From Cohnella pontilimi (lineage in GTDB: Bacteria > Bacillota > Bacilli > Paenibacillales > Paenibacillaceae), in assembly GCF_005049045.1 (NCBI RefSeq), contig NZ_SUPK01000002.1:372001-436000 (forward strand): a DNA stretch of 64,000 nucleotides, read 5' to 3'. Shown piece by piece: positions 26,298-36,500 of this stretch. Under the pieces are notes generated by a model. That model was not told the DNA's origin, did no database searches, and saw nothing but the letters and a program-made list of their open reading frames with translations. Position 1 is the first letter of the stretch; every line of letters starts with the position of its first letter. Both the position numbers and the translations under genes were made by a program.

Positions 26298-28226
26298 TTG
26301 AAGATTCCCGGTTTTCGGGCGGCGACCCGCGAAAAGAAGCAGCACGTGGCGGAGACGGCACTCCGGCTGTTTGCCCAGCGGGGTTACGATCAAGTCTCGG
26401 TCGGCGATATCATCGAAGCCACAGGCACATCGAAAGGAACGTTTTATCACTATTTTCGGAGCAAGGAAGAGCTGCTCTGCGAGCTTCCGAGACGCCAATG
26501 CGAGATTGTCCGCCACTGGTCGGAACGAAGATTTCCTGAAGGCGTTTCCGCGGAAGGGCGGGTCAACAGCCTGCTGCTGGAATTGTCACGTACAGTGAAA
26601 GATGTCCCCCTTCTGGTGCGCAGCCTCTATTCGCTCAGCCGGGAAGAGCCGCTTCTCGGCAAAGTGCAGAACGAGCTGGCCGAGGCTTTGACGGAATGTT
26701 TATCCCGTTGGCTCCTCGACGGCCGCAAAGCGAAGTACTTATATGATGTTTTTACCGGAACGTTGTGGACATGGGCGACCGGAGCCTCATCCGACCTGGA
26801 GTCGGCCGTACGTGCGAATCTTATGTGGGCTTGGCGCGGATTGGCGGATCACGGATCGGACATCTCTCTGGACTTCGGCGCCGTTCTGAAGGAGGAACCG
26901 AGCATGGAAGTCGCCGTCATCGGCGGCGGTTTGGCGGGTTTGACCGCGGCCGCGTATTTGAGCCGTTCCCCGGGCATCCGGGGCGTGGTGTTCGAGCGGA
27001 GTCCGCAATGGGGCGGACGCGCGTTTACTTACGAGAAAGCCGGATTTACGCTCAATTACGGAGCGCATGCGATTTATGGCATTGACCGGCATACGATCGG
27101 CAAGCTCGAGAAGGAGCTGGAGCTCGACTTTTCCAGCCGGCAAGTGGACAAACGCAAGGTTATGTATGAAAAAGGGGATCAAATCACGCCTGCCCCGCTG
27201 GACTTTATTAATCTTCTCAAAACCGATATCATTTCCGCCGGACAAAAGGTCCGTTTCGTCGCCGAAATTACCGCGATGATGGCGAACATTCACCAGCTGC
27301 GCCGCTTCCCTACGCTCGGCGATTATTTGGCGCAATCGGGCGAAGGAGAAGATTTGAAAGAGTTGTGGGAGCACCTCGTATGCTCGAACTTCTTCATTTC
27401 GCCTGAGGACGCCCGCCGCGTGCCGGGGCACGTCATTGCAGACTATTATCACAATCTCTTTTTGTCCCAGAAGCCGGTCAATTATATTTTGGGAAGCTGG
27501 GCCGTCATCACGGAGCAGCTGAAAAACAAAATCGGCCAATCCGGCCGCTGGGAGCTGGCGGCACAGGAAGGCGCCGACTCGATCCGCTACGAAGGCGGAA
27601 AGTACTGGATCACCACCAAAAACCGCGAAGCCGCGTTCGACCGGGTCGTATTCGCCATGCCGGTGCAGCAGGTGGTTAAGCTGCTGAAAGGAACGCCTTG
27701 GGAGCCGTTCATGGTGCCGTTCGAAGCCAATACGGCGACGGAAGTGCTGGTCTATGACGTCGGTTTGAGCCATGTCGTGAGCCGCCCATTCTCCTATATC
27801 AGCGACATGAACAACAAAATGTTCATCTCCGACGTCTCGGCGACGGACGACACGCTCGTGCCGCAAGGCGGGCAGCTTCTGCAGGGCATCGCGTATTTGT
27901 CCGACGAGTCGTTCGAGGGCGAATCGGACCGTAAAGCGTACCTCGACGAGCGCCAAGCTCAAATGGAGGCGCTGTTCGACCGGCATTATCCAGGCTGGCG
28001 CGACGCCGTGGCGGTCAAACGGATGAGCAAAAAGGCGATGGTGCAAAGCGTCAAGCACGTGGCCGGCAACCGCCTGCTGCCGAACCGTTTGGAAAGCGTG
28101 CCTTTCTTCTTCTGTGGAGACGGCTGCTCGGGCAAAGGCGAGCTGGCGGAGCGCGCGTTCTCGAGCGCACGGGAAGCGGCCGCGCTGCTGCTGCAGGAGT
28201 TGGCCGTTCCGGTCGAGGCGGGTTGA
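26298..28226 (+). CDS. TetR regulator fused in frame to an FAD-dependent amine oxidase/phytoene desaturase-like enzyme
   Basis: One open frame of 642 codons. Residues of about 1-200 form a TetR/AcrR regulator, with a helix-turn-helix (YDQVSVGDIIEATGTSKGTFYHYF) and a helical ligand domain. From the codon at 26904 an NAD(P)-binding flavoprotein begins (MEVAVIGGGLAGLTAAAYLS, a Rossmann GxGxxG loop) and runs about 440 residues to the C-terminal FFFCGDGCSGKGELAERAF FAD motif. It is typical of amine oxidase, protoporphyrinogen oxidase and phytoene desaturase relatives; the substrate is unknown. The TTG at 26298 has GGAGGAG 10 bases upstream. AAGGAGG 8 bases before the ATG at 26904 implies that the oxidase is also made alone. 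Two coupled genes that lost the stop between them is the alternative reading. Confidence 0.8.
   Translation: MKIPGFRAATREKKQHVAETALRLFAQRGYDQVSVGDIIEATGTSKGTFYHYFRSKEELLCELPRRQCEIVRHWSERRFPEGVSAEGRVNSLLLELSRTVKDVPLLVRSLYSLSREEPLLGKVQNELAEALTECLSRWLLDGRKAKYLYDVFTGTLWTWATGASSDLESAVRANLMWAWRGLADHGSDISLDFGAVLKEEPSMEVAVIGGGLAGLTAAAYLSRSPGIRGVVFERSPQWGGRAFTYEKAGFTLNYGAHAIYGIDRHTIGKLEKELELDFSSRQVDKRKVMYEKGDQITPAPLDFINLLKTDIISAGQKVRFVAEITAMMANIHQLRRFPTLGDYLAQSGEGEDLKELWEHLVCSNFFISPEDARRVPGHVIADYYHNLFLSQKPVNYILGSWAVITEQLKNKIGQSGRWELAAQEGADSIRYEGGKYWITTKNREAAFDRVVFAMPVQQVVKLLKGTPWEPFMVPFEANTATEVLVYDVGLSHVVSRPFSYISDMNNKMFISDVSATDDTLVPQGGQLLQGIAYLSDESFEGESDRKAYLDERQAQMEALFDRHYPGWRDAVAVKRMSKKAMVQSVKHVAGNRLLPNRLESVPFFFCGDGCSGKGELAERAFSSAREAAALLLQELAVPVEAG
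26889..26906 (+). promoter_or_regulatory. Internal ribosome binding site and start for a separate oxidase
   Basis: AAGGAGG at 26889-26895 lies 8 bases before an in-frame ATG at 26904, exactly where the flavoprotein domain begins. This is a full-strength Shine-Dalgarno site inside the long open frame and suggests independent translation of the enzyme (440 residues, 26904-28226). Confidence 0.7.
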
Positions 28227-28239
28227 TCGGTAGAACGCA

Positions 28240-28272
28240 AAATCCCGGCATCTTGGATGCCGGGATTTTTGT
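28240..28272. terminator. Bidirectional terminator after the oxidase gene and sbcC operon
   Basis: AAATCCCGGCATC (28240-28252) pairs with GATGCCGGGATTT (28256-28268) around a 3-base loop, followed by TTTTG on the plus strand and a shorter T run on the minus strand. It separates two converging transcription units. Confidence 0.88.
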
Positions 28273-28308
28273 TGTGCTTAGGGCATTGGATTTTTTCCCT
28301 GTGTTTCC

Positions 28309-28905
28309 TCATTTCAGCTTCGCGGCCATGTCCTGCAAAGCTTTGGCGGCATCATTGACCGCGGCCACCCACTCGCCGCCGGCTTGCATTTGGCGGAAGC
28401 CGGCATCGCCGGTCGGAGGACGAAACTTGTGAAGGGCCTCCGCCATGTCGGCCGCCCCGGCGTGTACGGTGGCAAGCACGCGCTGTTCCTCAGCGGTGAT
28501 CGCGCCGTCGTGTTCGCCGATTTCGTTCAATTTTTCGCTCAGTTTGGACATCGCGACCGAAATCGGCTTAAACGCTTCTTCGTTCGACTGCCCGGAAGTC
28601 CGGCGTGCGGCTTCCGTCAGAATGGCAACGGTTGGAACCGAAGGGTAGTCCGCCTCACCCATCAACCGCTTACCGCGCAGCCTTTGCGCCTCTGTCGCGT
28701 CCGCGCGCAGCAGTGCGGCGCCTTCCGACAGCCGTTCGGCAAACGCATTCGCGAGAATGTATTGTTCCGCCAGCCGTTTCCCCTTTTCGGTCGTTTGCTG
28801 CTGCTGTGCAACGAGCAATTTGCTGTAGACCATGACGATCAATGTGGTCAGCACCACGAGAATTAACAACAGCACGGGAACCGTATATGATCGTTTCTTT
28901 TCCAA
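28309..28905 (-). CDS. Membrane-anchored helical protein at the end of the add-sbc operon, unknown function
   Basis: A 198-residue protein with a single N-terminal membrane anchor (residues 8-30, TVPVLLLILVVLTTLIVMVY) and a helix-rich external part resembling a chemoreceptor-type four-helix bundle (QQQQTTEKGKRLAEQYILAN, then EEAFKPISVAMSKLSEKLNE). No catalytic motif is seen. It starts with TTG at 28905 behind GGGAGG. It lies 26 bases after sbcC with no terminator between, so it is probably cotranscribed with the nuclease genes, although nothing ties it to DNA repair. Confidence 0.75.
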   Translation of the reverse strand: MEKKRSYTVPVLLLILVVLTTLIVMVYSKLLVAQQQQTTEKGKRLAEQYILANAFAERLSEGAALLRADATEAQRLRGKRLMGEADYPSVPTVAILTEAARRTSGQSNEEAFKPISVAMSKLSEKLNEIGEHDGAITAEEQRVLATVHAGAADMAEALHKFRPPTGDAGFRQMQAGGEWVAAVNDAAKALQDMAAKLK

Positions 28906-28931
28906 TGTGAGACCTCCCGAGATCGCAACCG

Positions 28932-31900
28932 CTACATCGTTTCATAGGTAATACGGCTTCCCCGCCCGCCGGGTTCCGCCGGCGTGACGTGAAGACGCCG
29001 CGGCAGACGGGCCTGCAGCTCCGGCACGTGGCTGATGATGCCGACGGCCAGCCGGCTGTGCTGCAATTTCTCAAGCGAGGTGATGACCGTCTCCAGCAGC
29101 TCCGGATCCAGCGTCCCGAATCCTTCGTCGAGAAAAAAGAATTGCAGCGGATATTTGCCCCGCAATTGGATTTGTGCCGACAGCGCCAAAGCAAGCGCCA
29201 GCGAGGTCAGGAACGTCTCTCCTCCCGAGAGCGTCGAAACCGGGCGGCGCAGGCCGCCGTTCGCGTCATCGCGGATGACGAAACCTCCGCTTGCATCGAC
29301 CTCCAGCGCATACCGGCGCCTTGTGAGAAAGCCGAGCCGCTCGGACGCGGCTACGCACACTTGCTCCAATTGCTCCTCCGCTATATATTCGACAAAAGCG
29401 TTGCCCCGGAATACCGACTGTAGCTGCGCAATGCGAGACGCTTCGGCCGACAGAGCCGCGCGCTTGCGCTCGAGCTCCTCCCACCGCCCGCGGCGGGCGG
29501 ACAAATCGTCCACATCGCGCTCCGCTTTGGCGGTCAGCGCCAACGCCTCTTCCGACTCCCGCCGAATTGAATCCAGAACGGATAAGCTTTGCTCCCAAGC
29601 ATCCGGCGTGACGGGCTCTCCGGTCATTCGCTCCCGGAGCAGCTCGCGCTGGGCAGTCAACTGAGACTCCATCCGGCGGTACGCCTCGATTTCTTGCTTG
29701 AGCGCCGGCACGTTCGGGAGCTCCGGAAGAAGAGACCGGACTTGTTCCGCCGACTCAAACAAAGCAGTGTTCAAGCCGTCCGCGAGCCGTTTGAACGTCC
29801 GTTCCATCGCGGCGGCCGCCGCCTGATCTCTTTCCGCGGCGGTGTCCAGCTGACGCAACGATTCCTGGCGGTGCCGCTCGGCGTTTTCCGCGGCCGCTTT
29901 GGCCTCTGCACATGCGGTCCGCAATTGCTCCAGCTCTTGCTTGGAAGCGGCCAGCAAGGCGGACGCGGAGCCTCCGCCCGTTCTTTCCGAGAGCCGGCCG
30001 GCCGCGTTCGCAAGCAGAGCGTCCGCGCTCTCTTTGCGCGCCTTCGTCTCGGCGAGGCGAAGAGAGAGCTCATGCCCTTCGCGTTCCGCTTCCCGGAATT
30101 TCAGCTCTTGCTGTTCCAGAAACCCGACGCTTTTGTCCAGCCGTTCCCGAATATCGCGTACTTCCCGATCGGCAGCCGCCGCTTCTTCCGCTTTGGCGTG
30201 GATCTGTTCCGGCGCCAAATCCGGAAATTCCGATGTCCAAGCCTTCGCGAACGAGTCGGCCTGTTCGGCCGCTTTAAGGCGGCGGTTTTCCGCCTGCCTA
30301 GAAGTCTCCGTACACGATAAAACGGCGTCTTTCGCTTGCGCCCATTCTCTTAAGCGATCCGAGAACGCGCTCTCCCAGCGATCGTGTCGCTGCGACAGTT
30401 CCGACAAGGACGCCAGCCAATCGCTGCAGCGGCCGCTCCATTCCTGCAGATCCTGCGCCGCTTCCGCCGGCGGTACGGACGGGGCCGCTTGTTGCAGCGC
30501 CTCAACATCCGTCGTAATGTCGAAGTCTGAATCTTTGAGCTTGTCCGTCAGGCGATTCCGGTACCAGACGCTGCGTTCCATCCACGACTTGAACTCTTGC
30601 TGGAGCAGGGCGATCCGTTGACCGGCATCGGCGACCGCTTTCGTCTCATTCGACACAGCTTGTTCGCCGTCCACCGGCACGGCACGCATGCCCGGATGGG
30701 GATGGGAGGTCGAGCCGCATACCGGACATGGCTGACCATCGGTCAAGCTGTCCGCGAGTAAATGAGCGAGCTGTTCCCGTTCCCGCCCGCGTTCCCATTC
30801 GCGCAGCCGTTCGGCGGCCGAAGCCGACTCCGCCGAGTACGCCGCGGCTTCTTCCCGAAGTTTCTCCAACTCGGCGGACACCCCGTTCCACCACGCTTGC
30901 AGCATGAGGCCTTCGCGGTAATAATCGGCGGCTCCCGCCTCGGTTTGCCGGCAGCGGGCTTCCGCCATCTCCACTCGATCGGATGTCTCCCGCGCTTCCT
31001 TCGCAGCATCGGTTACCTGCGCAGTCAAGGACGCCCATTGCTGCCTTTTGGCGGCGGCCGTCTGCAGGCGGACGCTAAGTTCCGCCGCGGGAAGAAGTGC
31101 GGCCAACTGTTCCTTCAGTGCCGCCTGCCTCGATTTGCCGCGCTCCAGCAAATCTTGCTGTTCGGTTACCGCCGCGGCGATTCGGACGCTTTCTTGCTCC
31201 AATCGGGCGAGCTGTTCCGCCAAACCGGCTTGCTGGCGCGCCAGCTCTTCCGTTTCGAGCTCGAGCTGCAACGCCTGTTCCAGCCTCTCCAGCCTTACGA
31301 GCAGCTCAGGCTCCCGCCGCGCCGCTTCCTCGCCCAGCCGCTGAGATTCGTCCGCTGTGCGCCGGGCTTCCGCAGTATGTACGGACAATCGCTGCTCCGC
31401 TTCGCGTTTGGCTGCGTTGGCGGACGCCGCCGCATCGCGGGCTTCGTCTGCGTCTCGAAGCACAGCCTCGAGCCCGGCCGCTCGGTTCAGCCTATCGAGC
31501 CGCCTTTCTCGTTCCACCATCTCTTCTGCTCGCCGGGTTAAAACGGACAGTTCGTTCTCAATCCGTTGAAGCTCTTCTTGCCGCTCCTTGCGGCGTCCTA
31601 ACTCAGCGTGGGAAGTTTCCGCTTCGGTTAAGCGAACACGCAGCCCTGCAGCTGCTTCCCGCAGCTCGGCCAGACGCGCGGCCGCCGCTTGAAGGGCTTC
31701 CGGCGATGCGTCGCCTAATCCTTGCTGCTCCGCTTCCGTTTCCTTCAGCTCAAGCTTCACTTTGTCGCTTCGTGCACTGAGGCGTGCGGCCAGCATATCC
31801 CCGTATCGTTCGAGCCGGAACAGCCGCTGCAGCATTTGCCGGCGCTCTTTGCCGGCTAATGATAAAAACTCGGCGAACTTGCCCTGAGGGAGCACAACCG

Positions 31901-32342
31901 CGCGGGTAAAATCCGGCATCTCGAGCCCGATGAGCCGGGCCACCTCCGCGTCCACTTCGTTCTGCTTATCGGCGAGGACGACATCGCCTTCCGGCCGTAC
32001 GTGAACGAGCCGGCAGATCGCGCCGTGAACCGAAGTCTCGCCTGCCCGCTTGTATTGACGTTCCACCCGGTAACGTTCCGTTTCCCCCGCGCCGGACAGC
32101 TCGAAGGTGAACGACACGGACAGTTTATTTTCCGCGCCGTTCATAATGCCCTGGGTACCTTTGGCAGCCCTCTCCACCTTGCCGTACAGCGCCAGCGTCA
32201 TCGCGTCCAAGATCGACGACTTCCCGCTGCCGGTAGGGCCGAAGATGCCGAATACGCCGCCTTGGCAAAGCAAATCAAAATCCACGGTCTGCGCTTCGCG
32301 ATAGCTTTGGAGGCCCGCGATATCCAACCGGATCGGCTTCAT
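28932..32342 (-). CDS. sbcC: Exonuclease subunit SbcC
   Basis: A 1136-residue SMC-like ATPase of the SbcCD (Rad50/Mre11) nuclease, which opens hairpins and processes DNA ends. Walker A GPTGSGKSSILDAM is near residue 37. Two long Glu/Ala/Arg-rich coiled coils flank the zinc hook CPVCG near residue 538. The C-terminal lobe carries the ABC signature STLSGGETFLTSLALALALS and Walker B FFLDEGFGTLD. Length is normal. It overlaps sbcD by 4 bases (ATGA). Confidence 0.96.
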   Translation of the reverse strand: MKPIRLDIAGLQSYREAQTVDFDLLCQGGVFGIFGPTGSGKSSILDAMTLALYGKVERAAKGTQGIMNGAENKLSVSFTFELSGAGETERYRVERQYKRAGETSVHGAICRLVHVRPEGDVVLADKQNEVDAEVARLIGLEMPDFTRAVVLPQGKFAEFLSLAGKERRQMLQRLFRLERYGDMLAARLSARSDKVKLELKETEAEQQGLGDASPEALQAAAARLAELREAAAGLRVRLTEAETSHAELGRRKERQEELQRIENELSVLTRRAEEMVERERRLDRLNRAAGLEAVLRDADEARDAAASANAAKREAEQRLSVHTAEARRTADESQRLGEEAARREPELLVRLERLEQALQLELETEELARQQAGLAEQLARLEQESVRIAAAVTEQQDLLERGKSRQAALKEQLAALLPAAELSVRLQTAAAKRQQWASLTAQVTDAAKEARETSDRVEMAEARCRQTEAGAADYYREGLMLQAWWNGVSAELEKLREEAAAYSAESASAAERLREWERGREREQLAHLLADSLTDGQPCPVCGSTSHPHPGMRAVPVDGEQAVSNETKAVADAGQRIALLQQEFKSWMERSVWYRNRLTDKLKDSDFDITTDVEALQQAAPSVPPAEAAQDLQEWSGRCSDWLASLSELSQRHDRWESAFSDRLREWAQAKDAVLSCTETSRQAENRRLKAAEQADSFAKAWTSEFPDLAPEQIHAKAEEAAAADREVRDIRERLDKSVGFLEQQELKFREAEREGHELSLRLAETKARKESADALLANAAGRLSERTGGGSASALLAASKQELEQLRTACAEAKAAAENAERHRQESLRQLDTAAERDQAAAAAMERTFKRLADGLNTALFESAEQVRSLLPELPNVPALKQEIEAYRRMESQLTAQRELLRERMTGEPVTPDAWEQSLSVLDSIRRESEEALALTAKAERDVDDLSARRGRWEELERKRAALSAEASRIAQLQSVFRGNAFVEYIAEEQLEQVCVAASERLGFLTRRRYALEVDASGGFVIRDDANGGLRRPVSTLSGGETFLTSLALALALSAQIQLRGKYPLQFFFLDEGFGTLDPELLETVITSLEKLQHSRLAVGIISHVPELQARLPRRLHVTPAEPGGRGSRITYETM

Positions 32343-33559
32343 GCGGTCGCTCCCCCTTTCGCGGCGCCCGCATCCCCAGGCGTTTCGCCTTCTTCTTCTC
32401 CATCTCCCAAAAGTTCGAGAAAGAGAGACACCAGCGCTTCATCCGCTTCCGCTCCGTTGTTCTGCCGGCTGTAGAAACGTCGGAACAGCTCGTCCGGGGG
32501 CACCGCGCCGCGGCGGCGATCCTCCCGGTCTTCGGCTTGCTCGCTTTTGCCGGCATAAACCGGGCGTATTTGCACAAGACCTTCGCGTGCCAGACGCAAA
32601 GCGGCGATCTGCTCCATCGTCAACGCTTCCGTCAGCGAAAGCTCCAGCTCGATCCATGCGGAGGAATCCCGCCCTTCGTCCAACCAGCCGTGCACCTCCG
32701 CCAAGCCGCCCGTTGCCCGCCACCGGACGAGCGGCTTGCCGCATGTGAGATACAATTCCTTCGGCACGACCGGCGCACCCGGAGCCGCGTCGAAAACGAC
32801 AACCGACTTCGCTTGTCCCGCCTCCGAAAAACTATAAGCCAGCGGAGAGCCGCTGTACCGGATCGTCTCATCGCCGTCCACCCGCTGCGGACGGTGCAAA
32901 TGCCCAAGTGCCGTGTATTGCTGGTCGATCCGCAGAGCCGACGGATGTACCGTGTAGGCGCCGCCTACCTGGATGGGGCGCTCGGACTCGCATTCACTTC
33001 CGCCGAGCACATAAATATGGCTCATCGCCAGATTCACTGTGTTCGGACGAAAAGCGGCGGACATCGTGCCCAGCAGGCGGCCGACCCGGTCGGAGTAAGC
33101 GGAACGGAGCGCTTCTTCATCCAAGGAAGCCTGCAGCAGCTCGTTGAGACGCGCCTCCGACGGGTAAGGAAGCGCCGCGATAACGGCCTGCTCTCCCGTG
33201 CGCGGTACGTTCACCAGGACCGCTTCGCCCTGCGGCATGCCGAGCATGGAAACGCCGTGCCGGGCAGCAAGCGGCGTAGCCGCCGCCACCCGGTCCGGAT
33301 GGTCGTGATTGCCCGCGATGACGGCAACCGCCCGGCGGCCGTTATCGGACAACCGCGCCAGCGCGTCGTAATACAAGCTTTCCGCGGCCGCAGGCGGATT
33401 CACCGAATCGTACACATCTCCGGCGATCAGCACGAGATCGACCTGTTCCTCCTTGACGATCTCCGCCAACTGCTCCAAAAAAGCTTCCTGCTCGGACAGC
33501 CGGCTTCTGCCTTCCAACGTCCGTCCCAGATGCCAGTCGGCCGTATGTAAAACACGCAT
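32339..33559 (-). CDS. sbcD: Exonuclease subunit SbcD
   Basis: A 406-residue Mre11-like phosphoesterase, nuclease partner of SbcC. It begins MRVLHTADWHLGRTL with the metal ligands D and H, followed by LIAGDVYDSVNPP, VIAGNHDHPDR and the later GHLHRPQ motif, all intact. The C-terminal tail is charged and low complexity. It starts 27 bases after addA with GGAGGAAA upstream. Confidence 0.96.
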   Translation of the reverse strand: MRVLHTADWHLGRTLEGRSRLSEQEAFLEQLAEIVKEEQVDLVLIAGDVYDSVNPPAAAESLYYDALARLSDNGRRAVAVIAGNHDHPDRVAAATPLAARHGVSMLGMPQGEAVLVNVPRTGEQAVIAALPYPSEARLNELLQASLDEEALRSAYSDRVGRLLGTMSAAFRPNTVNLAMSHIYVLGGSECESERPIQVGGAYTVHPSALRIDQQYTALGHLHRPQRVDGDETIRYSGSPLAYSFSEAGQAKSVVVFDAAPGAPVVPKELYLTCGKPLVRWRATGGLAEVHGWLDEGRDSSAWIELELSLTEALTMEQIAALRLAREGLVQIRPVYAGKSEQAEDREDRRRGAVPPDELFRRFYSRQNNGAEADEALVSLFLELLGDGEEEGETPGDAGAAKGGATA

Positions 33560-33586
33560 CGGCGCGTTTCCTCCTTCATTCCGAAT

Positions 33587-36500
33587 CTACCAAAGCCGGA
33601 CCGCCTGTCCTCCGTCAAAGAAATAGACATAAGCTTCCGTGACGGGGCGGCCTAAAATGCGGCCTGCGGCTTCTCCGTACTTTTCCACCTGAAAACGGTG
33701 CTTTTCCGCGGCTTCCGCCGCGCTTCGGCCTTTCAGCTCGTCCGTTTTGTAATCGACCAGTACAAGCCCGTCCGATTCCGCGAACAGACAGTCGATCACC
33801 CCTTGGATGATCACCGTCTCATCCGACCCGCCGGCCATTGCCGCGGCATAAATCACGTCGGAGGGAATGCCGTAGGTGAAAGGCACTTCTCTCCATACCC
33901 GGTCGGCCCGGCACATTCGACCGAACAGCGCATTGCGGCAAAAGGCCTCGAGATCGGCCGGTTGAACGGCCGCCCTCTGATCCGGCGTCAGCAGCAGTCG
34001 CTCGACCATCCGGTCCAGGAGCGCCGCAATCTCCTCCGTGCCGACATCGGCTTGGAGAGGAAGATGCTGCATGACCAGGTGAAAGGCTGTGCCTCTTTCC
34101 GCGGGGGTCAATTTCTTCTCCGTCATAAATTGCGGCCGCCTCAAGCGGAAGCTGAGCTCGGACCGAACACGCGGCACCTCGGACGCGGCAGCGGCCTCAG
34201 CCGCAGCTTCGGCAGATGTGTTCCCGGCGTCCGCCGGCTCCTCGCTCCAGCCTTCGGCATCGGATCGGTCCGCTGCGTCCGTCACCGGCTCCATTGAAGC
34301 CGCAAACAGCGAGTCCGCCGCCGCTTCTTCCTCGGACAGCCTTCTTTTCCACGCCGTAATCGACGTTTTGGCCGCCGACTTCGAGGCCCCTTCATAAGGA
34401 TACGTCCACGACAAGACCGCCCGGATGCGCTGCTCTTCTTCGTTGTCCGGCACAACCGCCTGTTCTCCCGAAATGACCGCGTTCCACTGCCGGTCCCAAG
34501 CGGGATCCGCACTCGGCTCGTCGGCCGTCATCCGCGTATAAGCGGACGCTGGAACAACGCGGCAGGACCACTCGGCGCCGGCCAATACAGCGGCGGGTCC
34601 GAGCCAGTCCAAATATTTGGAAGCCGAAGCCACCGCGTGATCGGGCAGTCCTTCTTCGGCTAAAGAAGCGGTCTCCTGCCATTGCTGCCACTGCTTGGCC
34701 GCGTCCTTGCTCGTTCCGACGAGGAACAGCTTCTCCTTCGGACGGGTCAGCGCCACATACAGCACCCGCATTTCTTCCGCGAGCATCTCGGCCGCCATCC
34801 GGCGCCGAATCGCGAGTTGAGGCAGCGTCGGGTACGTGACGCGCGTATCCGTCTCGACCATTCGCGGACCAAAGCCAAGCTGCTTATGTTTCAAGAACAT
34901 GCCGTTCAAATCTCTGCGGTTAAACGTACGCCCCAGTCCCGCCGCGAAAACGACGGGAAACTCGAGGCCTTTGCTTTTGTGAATCGAGACGATGCGTACG
35001 ACATTTTCTCCTTCGCCCAGCGCGCGTGCCGCTCCCAAATCCGCGCCGGTGTCCCGCATGCGTCCGAGAAAACGAAGAAAACGGAACAGCCCGCGAAAAC
35101 GCGAGGAGTTCTCGTAAGCACGGGCCCGGTCCACCAATGCGCGAAGGTTGGCCTGCCGCTGCGTACCGCCCGGCATGCCGCCGACAAAATCATAGTAGCC
35201 GGTCTCGCGGTAGATCGACCAAAGAAGCTCCCCTAGCGGCTCCCTCCTGGCAAAATCGCGCCAGGCGGACATCTGCTCCGTGAAAGCCTTCGCCGTCCCC
35301 CGCAGCTTCCCGGGCAGCGAATCGGTCTTTGCCGCCGCCTTGACCGCATCCCAATAATCTCCCCGGCGGTCGCACAGCCGGATTTGCGCCAGCTCGTCGG
35401 CCGAGAGGCCGACGATGGGCGAACGCAGCACGCCCGCAAGCGGGATGTCTTGCCGCGGATTATCGATGACCGAGAGCAGCGACAGCATCACATCCACTTC
35501 CGTGGCCGCAAAATACCCCGTCGCCAAATCCGCGTAAGCCGGAATCCCGGCGGCCTTCAATTCGTCCAAATAAGCCGGAGCGAGCGATGTCGCGGCACGG
35601 AGCAGGATGACGATGTCCCGGTATTGAACGGGACGGTACAACCCGGATTTGCCGTCATATACCGAAAACGGCGGATGACCGCTGCCGTCCTGCCCCATGA
35701 GCCGGCGGATTTCCCCCGCCACACACCGGGCTTCCAGCTGCGCCGTCTCCAGTTCTTCCTCTTCGGAATCTCCTTCAGAGACCGAAGCTTCGCTGTCCTC
35801 GGTTCCGGCATCCGGGTGACGCGGCGACCCGCCGGAATCCATGGCGCCGCCTTCTCCTGCGCTGCCTTCCGTGCCTGCACCGGCGGAGCTTTGATCGAGG
35901 ACGATGAGCTCCACGCCCCGATGGTTCACCGGGTCGGAGACGAACGATGCCGTCCAATCGGGATAACCCTCCCCGTAAATGAGTTCCGCGCGGCGGTCGT
36001 AATTCATTTCGCCGACCGGCTCCCGCATGATGAGCCGGAACACATGATTGACCGACTCCAAAATTTCCCGGCGGCTCCGGAAGTTCCGGGCCAAATCGAT
36101 GCGAAGCCCCTCGGGTGAATCCGAGTCCGCGATTTCCGGCGTCCATATATCGTATCGCTTGTATTTGGCCATGAATAAACCTGGCTCCGCCAAGCGGAAC
36201 CGGTAAATGCTCTGCTTGACGTCCCCGACCATAAAGACGTTGCCGGGATTGGACCGGGCGATCAGCGTGACGATCGCTTCCTGCACCTCGTTGGTGTCCT
36301 GATATTCATCCAAATAGATCTCGGCAAAACGGTTCCGGTAATCCAACGCGGCGGCGGAAGGAACGGGCTGCTCCGGCGTGGAGGACGGGTCTCGTAAAAT
36401 GCGCAGCGCATAGTGCTCCAAATCGCCGAAGTCCAGCAAATCTTTGGCGCGTTTCGCCGTTTCATAGCGCTGCCCGAATTCGATGGCCAGCCCGGCGAGC

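Noticed and set aside
26787-28058. Minus-strand open frame (423 codons) opposite the amine oxidase
   Set aside because: The plus strand encodes clear TetR and FAD motifs; the antisense product is His/Arg/Leu-rich with no motif.
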